From CAZCGA01 sp964498075 (lineage in GTDB: Bacteria > Desulfobacterota > Binatia > HRBIN30), in contig CAZCGA010000058.1 of the NCBI GenBank assembly GCA_964498075.1, positions 1 to 35,347 on the forward strand: a DNA stretch of 35,347 nt. The letters are read 5' to 3'. Numbering within the stretch: the first letter of the stretch is position 1; the number at the start of each line of letters is the position of its first letter. Position numbers and translations under genes: made by a program. Shown piece by piece: positions 24,911-31,614 of this stretch. The notes under the pieces are model-generated. The model ran no database searches. It saw nothing but the letters and a program-made list of their open reading frames with translations, and was not told the origin of the DNA.

Positions 24911-24969
24911 GCCGACGTCGTAGTAGGCTCGGTCCCCTCCTCCCGTGAGCACCTCCGTGAACGGAGGAG
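24911..24969. repeat. Partial copy of the CTCCTCC/GGAGGAG palindromic element
   Basis: The 40 bases 24930-24969 (CGGTCCCCTCCTCC... to ...GAACGGAGGAG) match 34592-34631 at 38 of 40 positions, and the similarity extends weakly upstream to about 24911 (GCCGACGTCG). Only the right half of the element at 34489-34645 is present. It lies just after the AOR-family stop and includes a small hairpin, so it could also act as a transcript end. Confidence 0.7.
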
Positions 24970-25061
24970 CTCTCGCACTCCTTGCCACACTTGACGGCGT
25001 TTCCCGGACTATGGCAATGGTGCTGTACGGTTCAGGATTGCGGCCCATGGAGGAGGTTCGA

Positions 25062-25475
25062 ATGCTGAAAGGGTCCTGCGCCTGCGGGCGCATTCGGTAC
25101 GAAATCCACGGAGAGCTGCTCGGACCTGTTACCTACTGCCACTGCTGGCGGTGCCGCAAGCACTCGGGCTCGAGCTTCGGTACAACTGTTGGTCTGAACG
25201 CGGCCGAGTTTGTAGTGTCGGGGAAGAAGCTCCTTTCCAGTTGGGAATCCAGCCCCGGCGTCCACCGATTCTTCGCGAGCTGCTGCGGCTCTCCCATCTA
25301 CAAGCGCGACGACGCCGCGCCGGCAGTACTGGGGTTCCGGCTCGGCACGCTTGACTCCGACCCCTCAAGGATCGCCGAACTGCATTTCATGGTCACCTCG
25401 AAGGCACCCTGGGTGGAGATCAAAGATGGTCTTCCTCAGGAGCTGGGAGGCGTTCCGTTCGGCGAACGCGACTAG
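25062..25475 (+). CDS. GFA-family (CENP-V/glutathione-dependent formaldehyde-activating-like) zinc protein
   Basis: A 137-residue protein. The ATG at 25062 has a perfect AGGAGG with 5-bp spacing, which fixes the start over the longer open frame. The fold is the GFA/CENP-V zinc domain: Cys6 and Cys8 (GSCACGRIRY), Cys26, Cys28 and Cys31 (YCHCWRCRKHSG), Cys74 and Cys75 (FASCCGSPIY). In most relatives the last pair is CxxC; here the first position is Ala72 with Cys74 next to Cys75, so ligation may differ. Relatives bind zinc, and a few use glutathione adducts; most have unknown substrates. An integron-type attC site starts 14 bp after its stop, so it is probably a gene cassette. Its own 5' cassette boundary is not clear. 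Confidence 0.88.
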   Translation: MLKGSCACGRIRYEIHGELLGPVTYCHCWRCRKHSGSSFGTTVGLNAAEFVVSGKKLLSSWESSPGVHRFFASCCGSPIYKRDDAAPAVLGFRLGTLDSDPSRIAELHFMVTSKAPWVEIKDGLPQELGGVPFGERD

Positions 25476-25489
25476 CTCGATGGGGTGCC

Positions 25490-25586
25490 GCCCAACAAGG
25501 CCGATGGAGCTGGCGCCGGGCATGAGCCGGCTTGCGAACACCATGGTTCCGGTTGCCCGCCGCAGCTCAACGGCATAGCGTTATGC
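25490..25586. mobile_element. Integron-type attC recombination site
   Basis: The 97-bp imperfect hairpin starts GCCCAAC (an RYYYAAC box) and ends GTTATGC (close to GTTRRRY). The inner boxes GCCGATGGAGCTG and CAGCTCAACGGC pair with one extra unpaired base and one mismatch, as attC L boxes do. A central stem CGGGCA...CCGG pairs with CCGG...TGCCCG around a loop. Size, box order and the extrahelical base all fit attC; no integrase is in the window. Confidence 0.72.
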
Positions 25587-25612
25587 GTCACTTCTGAAAT
25601 GAGAGATCATCT

Positions 25613-26044
25613 ATGACGGTACCAGTGTGGATGTTGCTCGGGTTTGCAGCGTGGACAGTGGTTCTGCTGCTTTCGACGGTTGGGGTGTATCGCTGGAGCC
25701 GGATTCTTACCGGACGAGTTCCGATCCGCGATTTCCGGGCCGATCAGGTCGAAGGAGAGGACTGGTATCGGCGCGCGATGCGAGCTCACGCGAACTGCAT
25801 CGAGAACCTTCCTGTGTTTGGAGCTATTGTGCTTGCACTTTACGTTAGCGGCGTCGGTGGCTCCACGGTAAACCACCTGTCGATGAGTGTTCTGGTTGCC
25901 CGCGTCATACAATCGCTGGTCCACGTGTGTCTTGTGCAGACCAATAGTGTCGCAGCTGTGCGCTTCGCATTCTTTTTTGTCCAGCTCGTCAGCTTTCTAG
26001 CGCTCATCGTCATGGTTGTCCGTCATGCGGGGCCGACGTCGTGA
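25613..26044 (+). CDS. MAPEG-family membrane protein, probable gene cassette
   Basis: A 143-residue protein with four predicted membrane helices, standard for the MAPEG family (membrane-associated proteins in eicosanoid and glutathione metabolism; bacterial members are often of unknown role or have glutathione-transferase or peroxidase activity). The signature RAHANCIENLPVFGAIVLAL after the first loop is the family's R-x-x-x-N-x-x-E-N-x-P motif. The ATG at 25613 comes 26 bp after the attC end, a normal 5' leader for a cassette gene. Base composition is visibly lower in G+C than its neighbours (34 of 60 bases in 25621-25680, 30 of 60 in 25921-25980), which supports recent transfer. A degenerate half attC-like sequence follows the stop. 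Confidence 0.85.
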   Translation: MTVPVWMLLGFAAWTVVLLLSTVGVYRWSRILTGRVPIRDFRADQVEGEDWYRRAMRAHANCIENLPVFGAIVLALYVSGVGGSTVNHLSMSVLVARVIQSLVHVCLVQTNSVAAVRFAFFFVQLVSFLALIVMVVRHAGPTS

Positions 26045-26045
26045 C

Positions 26046-26080
26046 GCATATCAAGCCGTTGCAACGGACGCGCCGGAGCG
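26046..26080. mobile_element. Possible truncated attC half-site
   Basis: Immediately after the MAPEG stop, GCATATC is followed by AAGCCGTTGCAACGGACGCG. This resembles the left half of common attC sites (R box, then a GTTGCARCGGAC-type L box). It contains a perfect 12-bp palindrome CCGTTGCAACGG (26056-26067). No matching right half is visible before the asparagine synthase end at 26174, so the site may be decayed. I see no gene in 26045-26173. Confidence 0.35.
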
Positions 26081-26173
26081 GTCATCATGTATTCCGTCTC
26101 GTGTCCGTTGATGAGCACATCTCCCGCGATTCCGAGTCTTACGGGGTGCGATGATCGAGGGGAGCGCGACGTG

Positions 26174-28042
26174 CTAGCCACACTCGTCGCCGAGCTGGCC
26201 GCGCGACTGATAGTGCGCCCGCTGCCAGAGCGACAGGCTCAACACGACCCACAGGTTCCAGCCGCTGTTGACCTCTCCGGTCAGGTGGCGCTCGAACAGC
26301 TTGCGCATCGCGCCACGATCCAGGGCCAGACCGGCGATGCCATCCTGCGCCAGCGCGGTCTCCTCGAAGACCGCGCGCAGCGGGCCTCGCAGCCAGGCGT
26401 CCATCGGCACAGTAAACCCCCGCTTCGCCCAGGTCTGATGGCGCACGTGTTTCGCAAGCGCCCGCCGCAAGGGGAGCTTGCCGACACGCCGCTCCGGATC
26501 CAGGCAGGCGCGCCAGTGCACGCGCGTCGCCACGTCGATGACCTCCCGGTCGAGCAGCGGCGCCCGCACCTCCAGCGAGTGGAACATGCTGCCGCGGTCC
26601 ACCTTCTGGAGCAGCATGGGAAGGTAGCCGACGAACTCGTTCCATCGCAGCCACTGCGCCGTGCGGTCGAGGTCCCGACCAGTGTAGGTGTAGAGCGCGC
26701 AGTCATCGGGCCATGGCGGCAGATCTGGAAACACTTGTCGGAGCCAGCCCTCGGCGCCGTGCGTGTGACTGAGTCGTTGGAGAGCGCCGATACTCCCCGG
26801 CCAGCGCGTATCGCCCGGACCTCCTCCGGCATCCAACAGCCGCCCTACGTTCCAGCCGCCGCCCGTCCCGCTCGAAGCCCCCAACTGATGCAGCAGCGCG
26901 CTCGAGCGCCCGGCGTATCCCCAGAACAGCTCGTCACCGCCGTCGCCGCACAAGGCGACTTTGACACGCCGGCGCGCCAGCTCGGACACGAACATCGTGG
27001 GGAAAATGGAGTAGTCGGCGAATGGTTCCGCGGACGCGGCCACGACGTCATCGAGCATGTCGAGCGCGCCCTCCGGGGTCAGATGGCCAACGACGTGCTC
27101 CGCGCCGATCTCGCGCGCATAGGCGATGGCATCCGGCGATTCGTCGAACGCGTCTCCGCCGGTGCCGAGGGTGAAGGCGGCCACAGGTTCGCTGCCCACC
27201 GCGCGCATCGTCGCGACCACCAATGGCGAGTCGATGCCGCCGGACAGAAACGCGCCCACGGGGACGTCAGCGATCAGATGCCGCCGCACGGCGGCGCGGA
27301 CCGCCGCCTCGACCGCCTCGCTCGCGGCCTCGCCGCTGAGATCCGGCTCCCTGTACACCGGGAACTCGAAGAAGCGTCCCTGCCGCACGCGGCGCGCGGC
27401 GTCGACCTCCAGCCAGCCGCCGGGAGGCAGGGAGTGCGAGCCCTGCAGCAACGCGTACGGCGCCGGAATGTAGCCGAGGCGCAGATACAGACCCAGGGCG
27501 TCGCGCGAGCAGGCCGCGTCGCGGCTCCACGGGTGTGCGAGGATCTGATCGTACTGCGAGGCGAAAAGCACGCCGTGCGCGCCCAGCACGTAGTAGAGCG
27601 GCTTCATGCCGGCGTGGTCGCGGGCCAGCAAGAGGCGGCGTTCGCGGCGGTCGTAGAAGCCGAAGGCGAACATGCCGTTGAAGCGCGCCAGCGCCCCAAT
27701 CCCCCAGGCGGCGAGGGCGTAGAGCACCACCTCCGTGTCGCCGCTGGAACGGAAGGTCACGCCCGTGCCCTCCAAGTCGCCGCGCAGCTCGCGGAAGTTG
27801 TAGAGCGCGCCGTTGTAGACGATCACATAGCGGCCGTCGGCGCTGCACATCGGTTGGTGGCCCGCGGCCGATGGGTCGAGGATGGACAGTCGGCGGAACC
27901 CCAGCGTGCAATGGCCGCCGTCGCTCCACAGACCTTCGTCATCCGGGCCGCGCCGCGCCGCACGGGCCAGTAGGCGCTGCTCGGTCTCGGCGCCCGCATC
28001 CGGTGCGTCGTCGTAGGTCAAGCGGCCGAGGAGTCCACACAT
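26174..28042 (-). CDS. asnB: Asparagine synthase (glutamine-hydrolysing)
   Basis: A 622-residue two-domain enzyme that makes asparagine (or amidates a related carboxylate) from aspartate, glutamine and ATP. Met1-Cys2 (MCGLLGRL) supplies the class II glutaminase nucleophile after Met removal; Arg50, RRGPDDEG, YNGALYNFRELR and SGDTEV follow in order. The position normally Glu in NGEIYN is Ala here, which could weaken glutamine binding. The synthetase domain shows the PP-loop AFLSGGIDSPLV (267-272), VALCGDGGDELFWGY and SLEVRAPLLDREV. Length is near the family norm. There is no strong ribosome-binding site before the ATG at 28042. It is divergent from the DNA glycosylase gene (99-bp spacer). It could serve exopolysaccharide or secondary metabolism as well as amino-acid supply. 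Confidence 0.93.
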   Translation of the reverse strand: MCGLLGRLTYDDAPDAGAETEQRLLARAARRGPDDEGLWSDGGHCTLGFRRLSILDPSAAGHQPMCSADGRYVIVYNGALYNFRELRGDLEGTGVTFRSSGDTEVVLYALAAWGIGALARFNGMFAFGFYDRRERRLLLARDHAGMKPLYYVLGAHGVLFASQYDQILAHPWSRDAACSRDALGLYLRLGYIPAPYALLQGSHSLPPGGWLEVDAARRVRQGRFFEFPVYREPDLSGEAASEAVEAAVRAAVRRHLIADVPVGAFLSGGIDSPLVVATMRAVGSEPVAAFTLGTGGDAFDESPDAIAYAREIGAEHVVGHLTPEGALDMLDDVVAASAEPFADYSIFPTMFVSELARRRVKVALCGDGGDELFWGYAGRSSALLHQLGASSGTGGGWNVGRLLDAGGGPGDTRWPGSIGALQRLSHTHGAEGWLRQVFPDLPPWPDDCALYTYTGRDLDRTAQWLRWNEFVGYLPMLLQKVDRGSMFHSLEVRAPLLDREVIDVATRVHWRACLDPERRVGKLPLRRALAKHVRHQTWAKRGFTVPMDAWLRGPLRAVFEETALAQDGIAGLALDRGAMRKLFERHLTGEVNSGWNLWVVLSLSLWQRAHYQSRGQLGDECG

Positions 28043-28141
28043 GGCGCTAGCACCGGGTCGCAGCGCTCCTCTCGATACGTCCTGGTTGCCGCGGCGTCAA
28101 CCGTCTGGCATTGACGTGGCTGTCGTCCACAGGCTGAGCAG

Positions 28142-28711
28142 ATGAACCAGCGCTGCGGTTGGGTCACCGATGACCCGCTCTACATCCGCTACCACGATGA
28201 CGAGTGGGGCGTGCCGGTGCACGACGACCGCCGCCTCTTCGAGCTCATCATCTTGGAAGGAGCGCAAGCGGGGCTCAGCTGGCTCACCATTCTGCGGAAG
28301 CGTGAGGGCTATCGTCGCGCCTTTGTGCAGTTCGATCCGTTGAAGATTGCCCGCTTCGGCGCCACCGACCGCCGCCGGTTACTCGCCGACGCCGGCATCG
28401 TCCGCAATCGCCTCAAGATCGAAGCGACGATCGCCAACGCCAGCGCCCTGCTTGACGTGCAGAAGACGGACGGCAGCTTCGACCGCTTCATCTGGTCCTT
28501 CACGGACGGAGCGACGATCCAGAACCGCTGGCGCAGCCTACGGGAGGTCCCGGCGGCGACGACGGCGGCGACGGCGATGAGCCGCGCCCTCAAGCAGCGC
28601 GGCTTCCGCTTCGTCGGCCCGACGATTTGCTACGCCTTCATGCAGGCCGTCGGCATGGCCAACGACCACCTCGTGACGTGCTTTCGTCACCGGCAGCTGG
28701 CGGACCGCTGA
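28142..28711 (+). CDS. tag: DNA-3-methyladenine glycosylase I
   Basis: A 189-residue protein of the same length as the known enzyme, which removes 3-methyladenine from alkylated DNA in base-excision repair. The structural zinc ligands are all present at equivalent spacings: Cys5 (MNQRCGW), His18 (YHDDEWG), His176 and Cys180 (NDHLVTCF). The active-site segment LEGAQAGLSWLTILRKREGY places Glu39 where the known catalytic-site Glu lies. The DPLYIRYHDDEWGVPVHDDR and FVGPTICYAFMQAVGMANDH segments are family signatures. It stands alone on the plus strand, convergent with the dockerin-type gene (7-bp gap) and divergent from asnB. Confidence 0.96.
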   Translation: MNQRCGWVTDDPLYIRYHDDEWGVPVHDDRRLFELIILEGAQAGLSWLTILRKREGYRRAFVQFDPLKIARFGATDRRRLLADAGIVRNRLKIEATIANASALLDVQKTDGSFDRFIWSFTDGATIQNRWRSLREVPAATTAATAMSRALKQRGFRFVGPTICYAFMQAVGMANDHLVTCFRHRQLADR

Positions 28712-28718
28712 CGGCACC

Positions 28719-29483
28719 TCAACGGGCGCTGTCGGCACCAGTTCCGGACCGGATCACCTTGTCGACGACCGCGGTGATGTTCAGCGTGAACGTGCCCGTC
28801 GCGGGAGTTTGGAAAGAGAACGACGGCTCGGGGACCATTTGCGCGTCGCTAACGTGGAACGTCACGGTGTCGCCGGCGATCGAGTCGATTGTCAGCGTCC
28901 CGCTGGATGCCTTCCACCCCCGGGTGCCGAGCGGGTTGAGGGTTGGAGTCTCGATGTAGGCCAACGAGTTTGCCAAGAGGCCTTGGTTCTTCAGTGGGTA
29001 CGGTGTGCCCACCACGGCCTTGCTATAGACACCGATTTGGAACCGGCGCAGGACGACTCCGACCTGGAGCGGGCACAGCAAGGCGTCGGAGCCAAAGGTG
29101 CCGACGAGGGGTGTATCGAAGATGGCCCCGGTGACCTTAGTGAGTTGCAATGTTCCGGACAGCTCCTCGTACGCGTTCGTTCCGGAGACGTTGGTGAAGG
29201 TCGCCTCCAGGAAGCCGCCCTCGCAGCCAGGCACCGGCGTCGGCTGGCCGTTGCAGTTGCCTGCCTGCGCCTCCGTGACCGCATTGACCAAGTGGGCGAT
29301 CGCGGGTTCGCCGCTGAGCCCGGTGCAGCCATCGCTCGATGCATTGCCCAGCAGGACATTCACCACGGCGAACAGATCGCCCAGATCGACACTGCCGTTG
29401 CCGTCGCAGTCGGCGGTGCAGGCGGCGAAGGCTGGACGCACAAGAATGAGTGCCGCCAACGTGACGATGGTTCTCTTCAGCAT
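28719..29483 (-). CDS. Secreted protein with an EF-hand/dockerin-type N-terminal segment
   Basis: A 254-residue exported protein. A signal peptide (MLKRTIVTLAALILVRPAFA) is followed by a calcium-loop-like CTADCDGNGSVDLGDLFA, with Asp25, Asp27, Asn29, Ser31, Asp33 and Asp36 in the six EF-loop positions, and a helix VVNVLLGNASSDGC. A second, degenerate unit (CTGLSGEPAIAHLVNAVTEA) has lost its acidic loop. Together they look like a two-unit dockerin or dockerin-like module placed at the N-terminus. The rest (about 85-254) is a beta-rich domain I do not recognise, containing ATFTNVSGTNAYEELSGTLQ and LTIDSIAGDTVTFHVSDAQM. No cohesin is seen in the window, so the partner is unknown. Confidence 0.72.
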   Translation of the reverse strand: MLKRTIVTLAALILVRPAFAACTADCDGNGSVDLGDLFAVVNVLLGNASSDGCTGLSGEPAIAHLVNAVTEAQAGNCNGQPTPVPGCEGGFLEATFTNVSGTNAYEELSGTLQLTKVTGAIFDTPLVGTFGSDALLCPLQVGVVLRRFQIGVYSKAVVGTPYPLKNQGLLANSLAYIETPTLNPLGTRGWKASSGTLTIDSIAGDTVTFHVSDAQMVPEPSFSFQTPATGTFTLNITAVVDKVIRSGTGADSAR

Positions 29484-29939
29484 CTCCGACTCCTGTTGAT
29501 GGCGTTCAAGGTATTTTCGTGAGATCGAGCGTCAACTCGATGTTCGCCATGACCGAGACGCTCGTGCCGTCCCGCGCGCCAACAGGAGGGTAAAGAGCAA
29601 GACGATGAGAGAGCGTAGTCTGGTCATTCCGCCATCCGGCGCAAACCGAAATCACATCGTGATCGCGAACGCAAATGCCGCCGCAGAGCGCGGCAGGCGC
29701 CTCTCACATCCGTGTCCCATCATCCAGCGCTTCCCGCCACCGTTGCCGTCCTTCACTCTGACACATGCGTCTTTCGTACGAAGTCGAACCTCGCATGTGT
29801 AGTGAACAGCGGCCGCGTTGGTCAAGAGCGGGCTGAGGGCAGCCCGTCTCCATCCTCATCGGGCGCGCGCGTGTTGTCCCTCTCCATTTCTCGCCGCAGT
29901 TCTGGTATGCCTCGCGGCGTTGCCGAGGAGAGAAATAGG
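29484..29939. other. Gene-free spacer upstream of the PLP enzyme
   Basis: This stretch of 456 bp holds no open frame that I can support: short frames lack ribosome-binding sites and have Arg/Ser/Pro-rich, shadow-like compositions. It contains a nested inverted repeat (29761-29800) and otherwise probably the divergent promoters of the dockerin-type gene and the PLP gene. Confidence 0.5.
29761..29800. repeat. Nested inverted repeat upstream of the PLP-enzyme gene
   Basis: Perfect 9-bp arms ACACATGCG (29761-29769) and CGCATGTGT (29792-29800) enclose a perfect 10-bp palindrome TTCGTACGAA (29773-29782). It lies about 140 bp upstream of the PLP gene start. It could be a regulator-binding site or a hairpin in a long leader; nothing assigns it. 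Confidence 0.5.
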
Positions 29940-31163
29940 ATGAAGCTATCGGAGTCGGGAGTGCCGCGCGACGCGTTGTTCGCCAGCATGCGTGAGATGA
30001 AGGCGCGCGACGCCGACTGGCGCGGCGGACGCACCTGGAGCCTGATCTACCCCGCGGGCGAAGACGTCGACGACGTGTTGCGCGAGGCCAACAACCTGTA
30101 CCTGTTCGAGAACGCGCTCAACCCGTTCCGCTTCCCGAGCTTGCGGCAGATGGAGCTCGACGTCGTGTCGATGACGACTGATCTGTTGCACGGCGATGAG
30201 GACGCCGGCGGCAGTCTGACCTCCGGCGGCACCGAGAGCATCGTGATGGCCGTGAAGACGGCCCGCGACCGCGCCCGCGAAGAGAAGGGAATCATCAAGC
30301 CTGAGATGATCGTGCCGCGCTCCGCCCATCCGGCGTTCGCCAAGGCGGGCAAGTACCTGTGCGTCGAGTTGAAGCAGGTGCCGCTACGCGACGACCTGCG
30401 CGCTGATGTCGGTGCGGCGGCGAAGCTGATCACTGACAACACCGTGCTGCTCGTCGGCTCGGCGCCGAACTACCCGCACGGGGTCATCGATCCGATTCCG
30501 GAGCTGGCGGCGCTGGCCGCCGCGCGCGGCATCTCGTTTCACACCGACGCCTGCGTCGGCGGCTTCCTGCTGCCGTTCCTCGAACGCCTCGGCCATCCGG
30601 TGCCACCGTTCGACTTTCGCGTCCCCGGCGTGACGACGATCTCGGCGGACGTCCACAAGTACGGCTACTGCACGAAGGGCGCTTCGGTGATCGCACACCG
30701 CAGCAAGGAGACGTTCAAGTACCAGGTGTTCCTGTACGACCAGTGGCCGGGCGGCATGTACGGGTCGCCGGCCATGGCCGGGGCGCGTCCCGCCGCGCCG
30801 GTTGCGGCGTCGTGGGCGGTGATGAACTACCTTGGCGTCCAGGGCTACATGCGCCTGGCGGCGGTGGTCCTGGATACGACGAAGAAGCTGCGCGCCGGCA
30901 TCGAGGCGATTCCGGGGCTGCACATCTGTGGCAAACCCGACGCCAGCCTCATGGCGTTCGGCGCAGACGCGGTGGACATCATGGCCGTCGGTGACGTCAT
31001 GGACGATCGCGGCTGGCACCTGGACCGCCAAGCCGACCCGCCGGCGTTGCACATGATGGTGACCCCGAATCACGCCAAGGTCGTGAACGACTTCCTCGCC
31101 GATCTGCGCGACGCCGTCGCGCATCACGGACAGTCGCGCGGCGTGCAGGCGCGGTACAGCTGA
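29940..31163 (+). CDS. PLP-dependent group II decarboxylase / sphingosine-1-phosphate lyase-like enzyme
   Basis: A 407-residue cytoplasmic fold-type I PLP enzyme. I choose the ATG at 29940 (GAGGAG about 11 bp upstream); another ATG at 29907 is possible. The family order is intact: NALNPFRFPSLRQMELDVVS, GSLTSGGTESIVMAVKTARD, the PLP-stacking His130 in RSAHPAF, GSAPNYPHGVIDPIPELAAL, Asp203 in FHTDACVGGF and the Schiff-base Lys240 in SADVHKYGYCTKGASV. The YQVFLYDQWPGGMYGSPAMA segment closely matches sphingosine-1-phosphate lyase-type members more than glutamate or tyrosine decarboxylases. Eukaryotic relatives carry a membrane anchor; none is seen here. The bacterial substrate is unknown. A small ABM-domain gene follows 61 bp later. 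Confidence 0.88.
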   Translation: MKLSESGVPRDALFASMREMKARDADWRGGRTWSLIYPAGEDVDDVLREANNLYLFENALNPFRFPSLRQMELDVVSMTTDLLHGDEDAGGSLTSGGTESIVMAVKTARDRAREEKGIIKPEMIVPRSAHPAFAKAGKYLCVELKQVPLRDDLRADVGAAAKLITDNTVLLVGSAPNYPHGVIDPIPELAALAAARGISFHTDACVGGFLLPFLERLGHPVPPFDFRVPGVTTISADVHKYGYCTKGASVIAHRSKETFKYQVFLYDQWPGGMYGSPAMAGARPAAPVAASWAVMNYLGVQGYMRLAAVVLDTTKKLRAGIEAIPGLHICGKPDASLMAFGADAVDIMAVGDVMDDRGWHLDRQADPPALHMMVTPNHAKVVNDFLADLRDAVAHHGQSRGVQARYS

Positions 31164-31170
31164 GAAGGAA

Positions 31171-31205
31171 CAGACCACAGACCACAGACAGCCAGACAAC
31201 AGACT
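31171..31205. repeat. Heptamer tandem repeat (CAGACCA-type)
   Basis: Five 7-bp units (CAGACCA, CAGACCA, CAGACAG, CCAGACA, ACAGACT) fill the spacer between the PLP gene and the ABM gene. The first two are identical and the rest degenerate. Like the heptamers at 323-350 it is intergenic; the sequence motif differs. Confidence 0.6.
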
Positions 31206-31224
31206 GGTGAGGAGAGGACGGAGC

Positions 31225-31593
31225 ATGTTGTTTGTCGTCACCAATCGCATTCCCGTGGCCGCGGGTCATGAGACCGACTTCGAGGATCGCTTTCGCAAGC
31301 GGGCGCATCTGATCGATCGGTCGCCCGGCTTCATCAAGAACCAGATCCTGCGCCCGGTGCAACGTCGCTTCAATCATCAGACCGGGGCGTGGGAGGAGAA
31401 GGCGGAGCAGGGGTACTATCTCGTTCAGACCTACTGGGAGAGCGAGCAGGACTTCTGGAACTGGACGAAGAGCGAGTCCTTCCGGACCGCCCACAGCAAC
31501 CGGCCGCCGGCGGAGATGTTCGCCGGGCCGAACGTGTTGGAGATCCATGAGGTGATTCTCAGCACCGAACGGCGCGAAGCGGCGGAGGGATGA
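31225..31593 (+). CDS. ABM-domain (antibiotic biosynthesis monooxygenase/heme-degrading-like) protein
   Basis: A 122-residue protein. The ATG at 31225 follows GAGGAGAGGACGGAGC, giving a GGA-rich ribosome-binding region. The dimeric alpha+beta barrel pattern is seen in VTNRIPVAAGHETDFEDRFR, LIDRSPGFIKNQILRPVQ, QGYYLVQTYWESEQDFWNWT and SESFRTAHSNRPP. This resembles the HmoA/IsdG-like ABM subgroup, whose members degrade heme or act as cofactor-free monooxygenases. The conserved Asn near the N-terminus and the WES...FWNW segment with a nearby His are suggestive only. It follows the PLP gene on the same strand. Confidence 0.8.
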   Translation: MLFVVTNRIPVAAGHETDFEDRFRKRAHLIDRSPGFIKNQILRPVQRRFNHQTGAWEEKAEQGYYLVQTYWESEQDFWNWTKSESFRTAHSNRPPAEMFAGPNVLEIHEVILSTERREAAEG

Positions 31594-31614
31594 GTGGGAT
31601 CCACGGAAGGGCAA

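Noticed and set aside
23656..24990. 444-codon minus-strand open frame opposite the AOR-family gene
   Set aside because: Antisense shadow; the plus-strand gene has intact family motifs and a strong Shine-Dalgarno.
26087..27973. 628-codon plus-strand open frame opposite asparagine synthase
   Set aside because: Shadow of a gene with clear catalytic motifs on the other strand; no recognisable domain.
29605..29802. 65-codon open frame in the spacer before the PLP gene
   Set aside because: No correctly spaced ribosome-binding site, Arg/Ser/Pro-rich composition, and it runs across an inverted repeat.
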